Shown: one piece after another, positions 27,516 to 36,900 of the stretch
Layout of the letters: every line of letters starts with the position of its first letter
Numbering within the stretch: the first letter of the stretch is position 1
From: Bacteroidia bacterium
Lineage (GTDB): Bacteria > Bacteroidota > Bacteroidia > J057
DNA length: 64,000 nt
Direction of reading: 5' to 3'
NCBI GenBank assembly: GCA_019695295.1
Contig: JAIBAH010000002.1
Location: 55,216 to 119,215, forward strand
Program-made: the position numbers and the translations under genes
Notes under the pieces: generated by a model
What the model was told of the DNA's origin: nothing
The model's input: only the letters and a program-made list of their open reading frames with translations
Database searches by the model: none

Positions 27516-28913
27516 ATGAATGTAAAGAACAGACCAATCATATCTGAGATACTTTTTTTCTTTAAAAGTCACGCCCTTTTGCTGGGTGTCGTAGTTCCAT
27601 TTATGATTGCGTCTGGTATTATCTTTGCACCTTTATCCTGGATATTTACTTCTATAGCCCTTACCCTCTATTGGGCAAATGGCCGAAAAGTCGATGCTTA
27701 TTTATTAATGTATGCTACTTTTCTCTTAGGAGACAGAAATGAAAATACCTTTGACGGTTTCAAACAGTTACGGGCTTTTCTTATAGTATTGTTGTTTTTC
27801 TTTACGATACATGATATCGTTAAAAAAAAATACAATTTCAGTCCGCTCTATCCTTTGTGGATTCCTTTTTTTGTGGTAGCAACGATTGGTCTTTTTAAAA
27901 GTCCTGTACCGGTTCAGTGTTTTATGAAGACCCTTTCTTATGCTTTGGTCATTTTTGTGGCTACTCATTCCCTGAAGTATTATATCATTCAAACAAAGGG
28001 AAGGCTTATGCTTGATTTAATAACTACCATTAATATTCTGCTTGTAATGAGTCTGATAATTATGGTTTTTTTTCCTTCAATTGCATACTTTCAGGATGAA
28101 GAAGACGCTTCGAGACTAAGGCTTGCCGGAGTAATGGGGAATCCCAACGGGTTAGGCTATATCTGTGCTTTACAATTTACTTTTTTGCTTTACGCTAGAT
28201 ATTATCAGAATGCTATTTCACTTCCATATCTGTTTTTTACATTGGGACTCCTTACGATAAACCTGGTTCTCAGTGGCTCAAGAGGAGCATTATTGTCAAT
28301 TTTGATATTTGGATTCCTGTTCTTCGTCAATCACAGAGATTTTATAACCCGTACGACGCTGAAATATATCCTTTTTCCAATAGGATTTGTCTTTCTGATA
28401 TATTTTGGCCCTTCCATTATTCAAAGTGTACCCATTCTTGCGGATCGTCTCCGAATTCAGTCAGGGATGACCCTCGACCATATCACTAGCGGAAGGTTAA
28501 ATACATGGATTTTCATTTTCAAAACGGAAAGAATTACCCATGTTTCTGAGTGGTTTTGGTTTGGGAAAGGATTTGCTTATGATACCTACTTTTTTATGAA
28601 TCTTAAAAAACAATTTCCGATGCTACCCAGAAGTTACGGTAGTCCGTTTAATAGTCTGATTTCTATTGCAATGAATAATGGGGTGATTGGCTCACTCTGT
28701 ATGATTGGGGCAATTGTTTTTTATTTTTCCCGATTCAGAGACAAGGCTATGCAACTTCCTCTTGGGGTTATGGCATTCATTATTGCGATGTCAGAATCAA
28801 CCTTTGCCAGTTCTTTAAATTATTTCACCATCTTTTTTTATATGTTTTTAAGTCTGTATATTCAGGGTAAGCAAATAATAATCAAAAACAATGAAAGCAG
28901 TATTTCTGTGTAG
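27516..28913 (+). CDS. O-antigen ligase / polymerase family (Wzy_C domain) membrane protein
   Basis: 465 residues from the ATG at 27516, five bases after the previous stop; an in-frame ATG at 27459 lies within the upstream gene. About 11-12 helices are present. The family motif SGSRGALLSI (about residues 252-261) and the preceding GNPNGLGY loop identify the Wzy/WaaL superfamily. A long periplasmic loop follows (ADRLRIQ through GKGFAYD). It would polymerise or ligate lipid-linked glycans. The gene overlaps the following glycosyltransferase by 23 bp. Ligase and polymerase cannot be separated by sequence alone. Confidence 0.82.
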   Translation: MNVKNRPIISEILFFFKSHALLLGVVVPFMIASGIIFAPLSWIFTSIALTLYWANGRKVDAYLLMYATFLLGDRNENTFDGFKQLRAFLIVLLFFFTIHDIVKKKYNFSPLYPLWIPFFVVATIGLFKSPVPVQCFMKTLSYALVIFVATHSLKYYIIQTKGRLMLDLITTINILLVMSLIIMVFFPSIAYFQDEEDASRLRLAGVMGNPNGLGYICALQFTFLLYARYYQNAISLPYLFFTLGLLTINLVLSGSRGALLSILIFGFLFFVNHRDFITRTTLKYILFPIGFVFLIYFGPSIIQSVPILADRLRIQSGMTLDHITSGRLNTWIFIFKTERITHVSEWFWFGKGFAYDTYFFMNLKKQFPMLPRSYGSPFNSLISIAMNNGVIGSLCMIGAIVFYFSRFRDKAMQLPLGVMAFIIAMSESTFASSLNYFTIFFYMFLSLYIQGKQIIIKNNESSISV

Positions 28914-29949
28914 GCGTTTAGCCGGATATATGTTTGAAAGTATTCAGTATTTCTCCCAAAAATACAACATTCAGTCTATCGTATTGACTACTCCTGCTGA
29001 TCCTAATGCTCCGTTTGATATACAAAGTACCAGAGAAGTGTCCGTTCTTTCTGTGAATAGTAAAAACGAACAGGAGTGGATTCAGTATATTCAGGCTTTT
29101 GGGCCCGATGTGATTTATATGGCTGGCTGGGCTGTCCCATTATATAAAAAAATCGTAAAACCCTATGTAAGCCGTATTCCGGTAGTGATGGGAATGGACG
29201 CTCAGTGGCTGGGCACAATGAAACAAATTGCGGGTACTTTTGCTTCTTCTTTTTATGTCAAACCTTACTGTAATCATGTTTGGGTGGCCGGAAACCGACA
29301 GTATGAATTTGCAAAAAGACTGGGGTTTAAGAATAGTCAGATTCTAACCGGTTTTTATACTGCAACGACCACGATGTTTCAGTCTAAATATAAGCCGGAG
29401 ACTCCTCCGTATTCGGAAAATAATCTTAAAAAACTGGTATTTATTGGAAGATTTGTCTCAGTAAAACAACCTGAAATGCTAATAGAAGCATTTGAAGCCC
29501 TGAATCCTGAAGTAAAAAAAGACTGGGAGTTAGTAATGATTGGGGCTGGGGAGATGAAGGAAAAACTGAAATCTGTAGCCGGAAAACAAGTCAGGATACT
29601 GGACTTCATGCAGCCTGCGGCTCTTACGGTACTGCTTTGTCAGTCACATGCCTTTTGTCTGCCGAGTTCCTACGAACCCTGGGGTGTTGTAGTACATGAA
29701 TCGGCCTGTCTGGGTCTTCCCATGATTCTTTCTGACGCCTGTGGTGCTGCCACCGATTTTTTAATTCATGGATATAACGGGTTTATGTTTGATCATACAA
29801 GTAAGGCCTCTCTTGTAAGTGCGCTCAGTCAGTTGTTTTCACTGGATGAAAAGGCTTTGCTGGAAATGAGAAAAAACAGTTTTCATCTTTCCAGCCGAAT
29901 CACCCTCGACACCTGGGCCGGTACACTCAACAGCGTTCTGACAAAATGA
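28891..29949 (+). CDS. GT4-type glycosyltransferase (group 1)
   Basis: 352 residues with two Rossmann-like halves. The C-terminal half shows the GT-B donor site: LVFIGRFVSVKQPEMLIEAF, LPSSYEPWGVVVHES containing the EX7E pair (YEPWGVVVHES), and GLPMILSDACGA. No signal peptide or helix is evident, so it acts on the cytoplasmic face. It overlaps the preceding ligase/polymerase gene by 23 bp and the next glycosyltransferase by 4 bp (ATGA), so this is a tight operon. Sugar and acceptor unknown. Confidence 0.88.
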   Translation: MKAVFLCRRLAGYMFESIQYFSQKYNIQSIVLTTPADPNAPFDIQSTREVSVLSVNSKNEQEWIQYIQAFGPDVIYMAGWAVPLYKKIVKPYVSRIPVVMGMDAQWLGTMKQIAGTFASSFYVKPYCNHVWVAGNRQYEFAKRLGFKNSQILTGFYTATTTMFQSKYKPETPPYSENNLKKLVFIGRFVSVKQPEMLIEAFEALNPEVKKDWELVMIGAGEMKEKLKSVAGKQVRILDFMQPAALTVLLCQSHAFCLPSSYEPWGVVVHESACLGLPMILSDACGAATDFLIHGYNGFMFDHTSKASLVSALSQLFSLDEKALLEMRKNSFHLSSRITLDTWAGTLNSVLTK

Positions 29950-31085
29950 AAAAAAAGATTCTGATATTTTCCGACTGGTACTTACCCGGTTACAAAGCCG
30001 GCGGACCAATACAGTCTGTTGCTAATTTTATGCAGGTTTTCAGGGATACATTTGACTGTAGTATCATCACTTCAGATACGGATTTTTCAGAAAATACTCC
30101 TTACTCAGGGATAATTTCTGATAAGTGGACACAGGCACCGGATGGAACCCGTACTTTTTATTTCTCCCGCAAAAAACAAAAAAGAAAAAACTTAAAAACG
30201 CTGATCCTTTCCCTGGATGCAGACTTTGCATACTTTAACAGTATGTTCTCGTTGTTTTTTACAATTTTTCCGATATTAATCCTTTTAAAATATAAACCTC
30301 ATATTCGGATTATCCTCGCTCCCAGAGGTATGCTGCATGAAGGAGCCTTAAAGCTGAAAGCCCCCAAAAAAAAGGTTTTTCTGAATTTATTTAAACTCAT
30401 GGGCTGGCATAAAAAAATTTTATGGCAGGCTACTGACGAGCAGGAAATGAAAGACATTACCCGGCATTTTGGGAATGTCAGTATAAAACTAGTTCCCAAT
30501 CTCCCGTCAGCATTGAATACAGCATTAAATTTTCCGGAGAAAAAACAAGGAGAGGTGAATTTTGTGTTCCTTTCCAGAGTTTCTGAGAAAAAAAACCTCC
30601 ATTTTTTTATTGAATGTCTTAAAGACATAAAAGGAAAAGTGATACTGGATGTATGGGGAAATAAGGAAGATAAAGAATATCTGATTCGCTGTGAAAAACT
30701 CGCCGCTACTTTGTCGTCAGACATTGTTGTTCGGTTTAAAGGCGCCTATCCTAATCATGAACTGGGAGAAATTCTAAAACCCTATCATTTTTCCGTTCTG
30801 CCTACTTTGGGAGAGAATTTTGGTCATTCTATATTTGAGAGTTTCAATAATGGGAAACCCGTTATAATCAGTGATAAAACACCCTGGTTAAACCTGGATT
30901 TACTGGGTGTGGGCTGGGATATCCCCCTGAATAAGCCTGAGCAATGGCAAACAATTATTCAGGAGTGTGTAGAGATGAGTCAGACAGATTTTGATGAAAA
31001 AGTGAGGAAAACCAGAGAATTTACAGAGAGTTATCGTAAAAACGCAGGAACAAAAGAAAAGTATTTAACCTTATTTCAGGAATGA
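29946..31085 (+). CDS. GT4-type glycosyltransferase
   Basis: 379 residues. N-terminal GT-B motif ILIFSDWYLPGYKAGGPIQS; C-terminal donor-site features VFLSRVSEKKNLHFFIE, then LGENFGHSIFESFNNGKPVI with the EX7E spacing (ENFGHSIFE). It starts within the upstream gene's stop (ATGA) and ends with a 4-bp overlap into galE. A short hydrophobic stretch near residues 98-112 could give monotopic membrane contact. Sugar specificity cannot be read. Confidence 0.87.
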   Translation: MKKKILIFSDWYLPGYKAGGPIQSVANFMQVFRDTFDCSIITSDTDFSENTPYSGIISDKWTQAPDGTRTFYFSRKKQKRKNLKTLILSLDADFAYFNSMFSLFFTIFPILILLKYKPHIRIILAPRGMLHEGALKLKAPKKKVFLNLFKLMGWHKKILWQATDEQEMKDITRHFGNVSIKLVPNLPSALNTALNFPEKKQGEVNFVFLSRVSEKKNLHFFIECLKDIKGKVILDVWGNKEDKEYLIRCEKLAATLSSDIVVRFKGAYPNHELGEILKPYHFSVLPTLGENFGHSIFESFNNGKPVIISDKTPWLNLDLLGVGWDIPLNKPEQWQTIIQECVEMSQTDFDEKVRKTREFTESYRKNAGTKEKYLTLFQE

Positions 31086-32119
31086 ACGAAAAACCGTTAA
31101 TTTTAGTGACAGGGGGTACAGGTTATATCGGCTCTCATACCGTCATTGAGCTAATGCAGGCCGGATATGAAGTGGTTTCCATTGATAATTATTCGAACTC
31201 TTCTCCTGACAGGATACAGCGGATTTATGATATCACCGGCCAGATCCTGACAAATTATCCGGTGGATTTATGCAATCAGGACGATACAAGAGCTGTTTTT
31301 CTGAAGCACAGAAACATAAAGGGAATTATTCATTTTGCAGCGTTTATGTCCGTAGAGGAATCCGTGATGAATCCCCTGAAATATTATCACAATAATCTGG
31401 AATCGCTGGGAAATATTTTATCCCTGAGCCGGCAGTTTGGAGTTAAAAATATCGTGTATTCTTCTTCCTGTAGCGTGTATGGAAACGTAGAGAAACTACC
31501 GGTTACAGAAGAAACCCCGCTACAGAAAGCCGTTTCGCCTTATGCAAACACGAAGCTGATAGGGGAGCAGATGATTCAGGATTTTGCGGGAAGCAGCAAA
31601 GGGATGAATTTTGTGATGCTAAGGTACTTTAATCCCGTGGGAGCACATATTTCCGGTAAAAACGGAGAGTATCCCGGAAATAAACCCTTTAACCTTCTCC
31701 CGATTATGGTGGAAGTAGCAGATGGTACCCGGCGGGAACTTACTGTTTATGGTACGGATTACGACACAAGGGACGGAACCTGTATCCGGGATTATATTCA
31801 TGTTTCCGATATTGCTTCGGCTCATATTCAGGCACTGGAATATATGTTTGAAGGGAAAAACCAGCAAAAGGTAGAAATTTTTAATCTGGGCAGTGGCAAT
31901 GGAGTGACCCTCAGGGAAATGATTCATGCTTTTGAAAAAGTGAATAATGTTGCCTTGAATTATACCTTTGGAGACAGAAGGGAAGGCGATGTAGCGGCAA
32001 TTTATTCAGACTCAACGAAAGCAGAAACCCGTTTAGGCTGGAAGTCCCGGTATTCACTCAGGGATATGGTGGAATCTGCATGGAAATGGCAACAGGTATT
32101 GAAGCAAAAAACGCTATGA
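31082..32119 (+). CDS. galE: UDP-glucose 4-epimerase
   Basis: 345 residues. Extended SDR with the NAD motif TGGTGYIGSHT (residues 9-19), the SSSCSVYGN strand, the catalytic SPYANTK (Tyr and Lys of YxxxK near residue 153), and RYFNPVGAH and RDGTCIRDYIHVSD characteristic of GalE. Interconverts UDP-Glc and UDP-Gal (and often the N-acetyl forms), supplying donor for the neighbouring glycosyltransferases. The ATG overlaps the preceding stop. The last tightly packed gene of the polysaccharide operon; the next gene begins 184 bp later. Confidence 0.95.
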   Translation: MNEKPLILVTGGTGYIGSHTVIELMQAGYEVVSIDNYSNSSPDRIQRIYDITGQILTNYPVDLCNQDDTRAVFLKHRNIKGIIHFAAFMSVEESVMNPLKYYHNNLESLGNILSLSRQFGVKNIVYSSSCSVYGNVEKLPVTEETPLQKAVSPYANTKLIGEQMIQDFAGSSKGMNFVMLRYFNPVGAHISGKNGEYPGNKPFNLLPIMVEVADGTRRELTVYGTDYDTRDGTCIRDYIHVSDIASAHIQALEYMFEGKNQQKVEIFNLGSGNGVTLREMIHAFEKVNNVALNYTFGDRREGDVAAIYSDSTKAETRLGWKSRYSLRDMVESAWKWQQVLKQKTL

Positions 32120-32302
32120 AAAATGGATTTCAAGCCATTAGTATCAACCCTGTATTGCAGGTATTTTTCGGGAGTAAATTGTATTTATGGTTTTTCATGG
32201 TTAATTTCGTCCCGTATTTAAGCCTTTTCAATTTAAATACAGATTAATGTTTTCTCTTTACGTTGATTTGGTGTTATTTTAGCGGTATAATAAATAAAAT
32301 TA

Positions 32303-33472
32303 GTGAAAAAAAACCTTGATACAATATTGATATGGATATTTTGTTTGTTGATTTATTCATACTTAATAAATTATGTACCCACAGACATACAACGTCATAT
32401 TCAGCATATTGCAGAGATAAATGCGAATCAAAAATCGTATCCTCCCAATTTTGGTTTCTATTTTCTCGTTAATCTTTTGTCCGGATTTACAAGTAACTAC
32501 TTTATAATGAATTGGGTTACGATAGGATTATTATCTGTTGCAACAGCCACTAAATATTACCTCTCCAGGGAAATAATTGCTTCCCTGAATCAAAGCATTT
32601 TCAATAAAAATAATTACAATTATTTGACTTTTATTGCTTTATGTTTGTTTTTTTGTTTTTCAATCCCCGACCCTTTTTCCTGGTTTATCTTAAAACAAAT
32701 GTATGTAGGGCGAATAGTTCCCACAGTCTGGCATAATTCTACCACTATTTTGTTATTCCCTTTTGCTATTTTACTTTTTTGGAAACAACTAAAACTATTG
32801 AATTCAACGATTAAGCCGGGTTTTAAAGAAATATTCATACTGAATGTACTGGTTTTGGTGAATTTAATTATAAAACCCTCTTTTATATTTGTATATGTTC
32901 CGGTAACATTTTTGTTTTCATTGAAAAAACTGAGAAGTTATTCCATGAAAGAAACCATATTGTATTTAACCCCTTTTATTAGCTCCGGTTTGATGATTAT
33001 TATCCAGTACTATATAATTTATCAGTTACAAAAAGGAACTATGCAGGCAGAGGAAAGTTCCGTTTCCATAGGTGCGCCTTTTGCCGTTTATACGTACTTT
33101 ATCCCGAAATGGTATCTTCCGGTTTCGTTTTTTTTGTCATTGCTGTTACCCCTTTATGCGATGATTGCTTATAGAGAAATATTAAAATATACCCCTTTTC
33201 TGTATTCTCTCGCTTTAACTATTTTGGGGATAATCATTAGTGCAACCGTAATCGAAACCGGTTCCAGAATGTACCATGGCAATTTTATGTGGCAAAATGT
33301 AGTTTGCTGTCATTTACTTTTTTTATCAACGACCGCTTTCCTAGCTCCCATTATTTTAGCAAAAAAATCGTGGTCCAAAAAAGATTTGATATTAATTACA
33401 TTCCTGATACTACATGTTTTTTCGGGGGCTTTGTATTTAATAAAAATAGGAACTACCAATAGTTATTATTAA
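32303..33472 (+). CDS. Polytopic membrane protein of unknown function at the end of the polysaccharide cluster
   Basis: 389 residues from a GTG start (GTG AAA AAA AAC at 32303); no ATG gives a better start. Around ten hydrophobic segments are present, and a moderately conserved-looking stretch WHNSTTILLFPFAILLFW lies near residues 147-164. I do not recognise a family. Location after galE suggests glycan export, polymerisation or a membrane glycosyltransferase. Base composition is even more AT-rich than its neighbours. The 184-bp gap before it contains no clear hairpin. Confidence 0.6.
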   Translation: MKKNLDTILIWIFCLLIYSYLINYVPTDIQRHIQHIAEINANQKSYPPNFGFYFLVNLLSGFTSNYFIMNWVTIGLLSVATATKYYLSREIIASLNQSIFNKNNYNYLTFIALCLFFCFSIPDPFSWFILKQMYVGRIVPTVWHNSTTILLFPFAILLFWKQLKLLNSTIKPGFKEIFILNVLVLVNLIIKPSFIFVYVPVTFLFSLKKLRSYSMKETILYLTPFISSGLMIIIQYYIIYQLQKGTMQAEESSVSIGAPFAVYTYFIPKWYLPVSFFLSLLLPLYAMIAYREILKYTPFLYSLALTILGIIISATVIETGSRMYHGNFMWQNVVCCHLLFLSTTAFLAPIILAKKSWSKKDLILITFLILHVFSGALYLIKIGTTNSYY

Positions 33473-33777
33473 CATCAATTATGGAGTGATTTGTAAAGTA
33501 TTGATTATCATAATTTTATAAATTATAAGTAAAATTCGCTTTAACGGGGGAAGGGATTTCAGTCCGTTTTTTTTCCTTATTTCGTTCAAGTTTTAAACCT
33601 AAAGGCGACACTTCACGAAGCCGTTGTCTTTGCCTCATATACAACGGCGAGGAAGCAAAAGTCATGAGAATTCGCTTGATAAGTTCCAGAAAGAGACACT
33701 GCTGCGTTTAATATTTTTCCGGAAAGGAGTTATATAAATTATAACAATACAACTCCTATGGCAGTATTTTAAATTGT
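33473..33777. other. Intergenic region upstream of the giant T9SS gene
   Basis: Non-coding by eye. It contains an inverted repeat GCCGTTGT (33620-33627) / ACAACGGC (33641-33648), flanked by further partly complementary CTTTGC and GCAAAAG blocks, so a cruciform or RNA hairpin is possible. No T-run follows. Confidence 0.45.
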
Positions 33778-33820
33778 TTTCTACTAACTAAAAGAGCGAT
33801 TTCACTAACTGAAAAACACT
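33778..33820 (+). promoter_or_regulatory. Paired direct repeat, candidate LytTR regulator site for the giant T9SS gene
   Basis: TTTCTACTAACTAAAAG (from 33778) and TTTCACTAACTGAAAA (from 33800) repeat with ACTAACT cores at 33783 and 33804, a 21-bp period. The second TTTC is 60 bp from the -7 box at 33860, the same distance as in the repeat pair upstream of the sensor gene at 38242-38283. Two direct half-sites about two helical turns apart are the usual layout for LytTR-domain regulators. Confidence 0.5.
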
Positions 33821-33859
33821 TTATCCTATTTAATATAAAAAGCCCTTATGAGTACCTAC

Positions 33860-33867
33860 TACTTTTG
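33860..33867 (+). promoter_or_regulatory. -7 box for the giant T9SS gene
   Basis: TACTTTTG fits TAnnTTTG. There is no TTG at the expected -33 position, which agrees with activator dependence through the paired repeats upstream. The leader to the ATG at 33949 would be about 75 nt. Confidence 0.45.
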
Positions 33868-33948
33868 AACCGTTAAGCAAAACCAATCTTCTTGTAATGC
33901 TTAATAGTAATGTATTTTTTTTAACTATCCTAATTTAATTAATTGATT

Positions 33949-36900
33949 ATGAAAAAAGTTTTTTTAATGAGTATCTTTACAATCTGTTGGATTTTACAGA
34001 TGTATTCTCAGACAAACACCCGGGTCTTGGGTACTAATGCTGATGAGCAGTTTAAAAGCATTGCCCGTACTGCAAATGGAGATTTGATTTTGGGAGGAAC
34101 CCGAAATCAGGATTATATACTTATGAGGACTAATGCCGCAGGAACAACGATTCAATGGTCACGTACTTATGGAAATGCAAACCAAAATGACGACTTGGTA
34201 AAAGTAATTGTTGAACCTAATGGTGACGTTGTATTCCTGGGTAATTCTGGTAATGAACCAGAGCTCATCAGGTTAAATGGGGCTACCGGTGCGTTTATTG
34301 CAGGTGTACAACTTCCTGTAACTAGTGGCACTGCAAGAGGTTTTGATTTTTGCCGTATGGCAAATGGCAACTTTGCGATTGCAGGAACTTATTTTACTGG
34401 TGGAACAAGCACTTGGCAGGGACTTCTTATAGGTGTAGCAGGAAATATGGGGAGTGTCCTTTGGGGCAATCAATATCAAGGGTCATCAAGTGCCGATTGG
34501 CTCAATGCTGTCATTCAAGGGACTAATGGAGAATTGGTTGCGGTAGGTGCACAAAATGATGGTACTTACCACGACGGTACTTTTTATCGGTTTAACTCAA
34601 CTAACGGAAATCTCCTTTCTGCTTCAGGATATAGCAGAGGCAGAAACGAAGGCTTTAGTGGGTTGGTGGAATTCCAAGCTAATAGTTATATCATTCTGGG
34701 CGCAGAAAAAGATGATAATTCTCTTAGTGCTAGTAATTACAATAGTACAAATATAAAACTAATGGCTGTTGATTCTGCGGGAGGGGTTATCTGGGAAAGA
34801 AAATACCAAAACAATGGAACCACGACAGGAGAGCATGAGGGTGAAATAAGTATAATGGGTGACGAAGTGATTGTAACGGGAATCACCAATAAATACGGCA
34901 CGAATCCTGCCGTCAACGGCTCAAATGCTGGAGTTCAAGTTTATATTATGAGTGTTAATTTTGATGGGGTAAATCTCTGGTCAAAATTAAACAGAATCAA
35001 CACTGCCAATACCGCCAATACTCAGATAGCAAGAATGGTACTCACCAATAATTCGGTAATAACTGGTGTATCTGCTAATAGTCGTCCTTTTGCAGGAGAA
35101 ACAGGTGCCAATAGCCGAAACTTCTTGATTGCTGAGGACGCTATTCCAGGCGGTTCAATCGGATGTTTACATGATACAATTTCTTTCATAAGAACAAACC
35201 CTGGAGCATTAAATCCATCTCCTGTTAGCCCTACTACTACGAGCCTTGGAATTTTAGGTGAATCTCCGGTTATTAACGATCCTACGGTAATTGCATTTAC
35301 AGATAATGCTTGTTGTCAGGGATTTAATGTTCAATTAACTGGAATAACCTTAGCTCATCCGTTATGCAATAGCAATACAGATATTTTAATTAGTGGCGGG
35401 GCTGCAAGTTTGCCAGCACAAGTCTTCACTACTTGGTCCACGGGAGGTGCGCCCGGTCCACTCATCGCAAATACCAATGCATTTAATATTCCTGGTGAAT
35501 GTCCGGAAACCTATACCACTTATATTACAAGTGCTCAAGGCTGTGTGGATACAGTATATTACACCATACCTAACTGTGTAGATACAGCGATTTGCGTGGG
35601 AAGTACCATTACGCTTTCAGCTTGGGACAATAGATTCCATCCTCCTTTTACAAACGGCAATCAAATCACCGGAAACTGGTTAATGAACGGAGCACCTGTC
35701 GGTTCAGGCGCAACCCTTACCATTTCCCCAACCACCAATGCCAACTATATTTTTAACGGCTCTCTTTTCAACTTAGTAAACGGGGTTTCAACTTTTGTTC
35801 AATTTGTAAACTTTTGTGTAAACGTAACCCTTGTAACACCTCCTCAATTAACCGCAGTGGCTACGCCCTCCACCATTTGTGCAGGACAACAATCTACCCT
35901 AAGCGTTTCAGGCGGTCCCGTTAATGCCGTATATCGTTGGTTCAGAGCACCCAATGTAAATCTTGGAACTGGGGCTACTAAAGTAGTTTCTCCTGCATCA
36001 ACTACATTATACTATGCGATAGTGGACTGTGTTAATTGTACAGATACTGCCGAAGTTGCCGTAACTGTAGTTCAACCTCAACAAGCAACAATTACAGGAC
36101 CGTCAAGTGTTTGTGGTACTCAGTCTGTTACCCTGACCGGCAGCGGCGGAAGCAGTTATATTTGGAAACTTATGCCGGCCGGTACAACAGTAGGGACAAG
36201 TGCTACCCTTACTCAATCAGTAAACAGCACCCGTACTTATCAGCTTACTGCCAATAATACTCCTTGCCCTTCAACCACTGCTACACACACCATCACTTAT
36301 AATACAAATCCTTCTATTACATTAGTTACCCCTCCAAATGCTTGTAGAATCAACGGACAGACTGTTACTATGACCGCAAATAGCAGCAATATCAGCACCT
36401 GGCTTTGGGGAAATACTCCTACTACCCCCTCCAATGTATCCAGCAATGCTTCTACTTCTTCTGCAAACTATGTTTTAGGTGCTGGAAACAATGTAATCTC
36501 AGTAACCGGTATTAGTGCAAGTAACTGTACTACTACTGTGAGTACAACTATAGCCGCAGCGAGCCCTGTAATCAATATTGCCAATACAGCAGGAACAGCT
36601 TGTAATAATAGAAGGTTCACCGCTACTGTTTCCGGAACCAATACCAATACCGGAACACCTCTAAGCTACAGTTGGGTATTCACTAACGTAACTCAAAGTA
36701 CTTCTAACTCTGTGACAACCAACTCTCCTACTAATTTTGCGAACCAAACTTTTGCTGCTCCGGGTATAGATGTATATCAAGTATGCGTTTATATAACCAT
36801 GACTAACGGCTGTGTAATAAGTACTTGTATTACTCCTAATCTTGCTCCTTGCTCCTGCAATATCTCTGCTGATTTTTGTAGCACTGTAGGCGCGCCAATC

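Noticed and set aside
23186..33472. Complete Wzx/Wzy O-antigen cluster
   Set aside because: No flippase, chain-length regulator or initiating sugar-phosphate transferase is in the window; only a partial set of glycan genes can be claimed.
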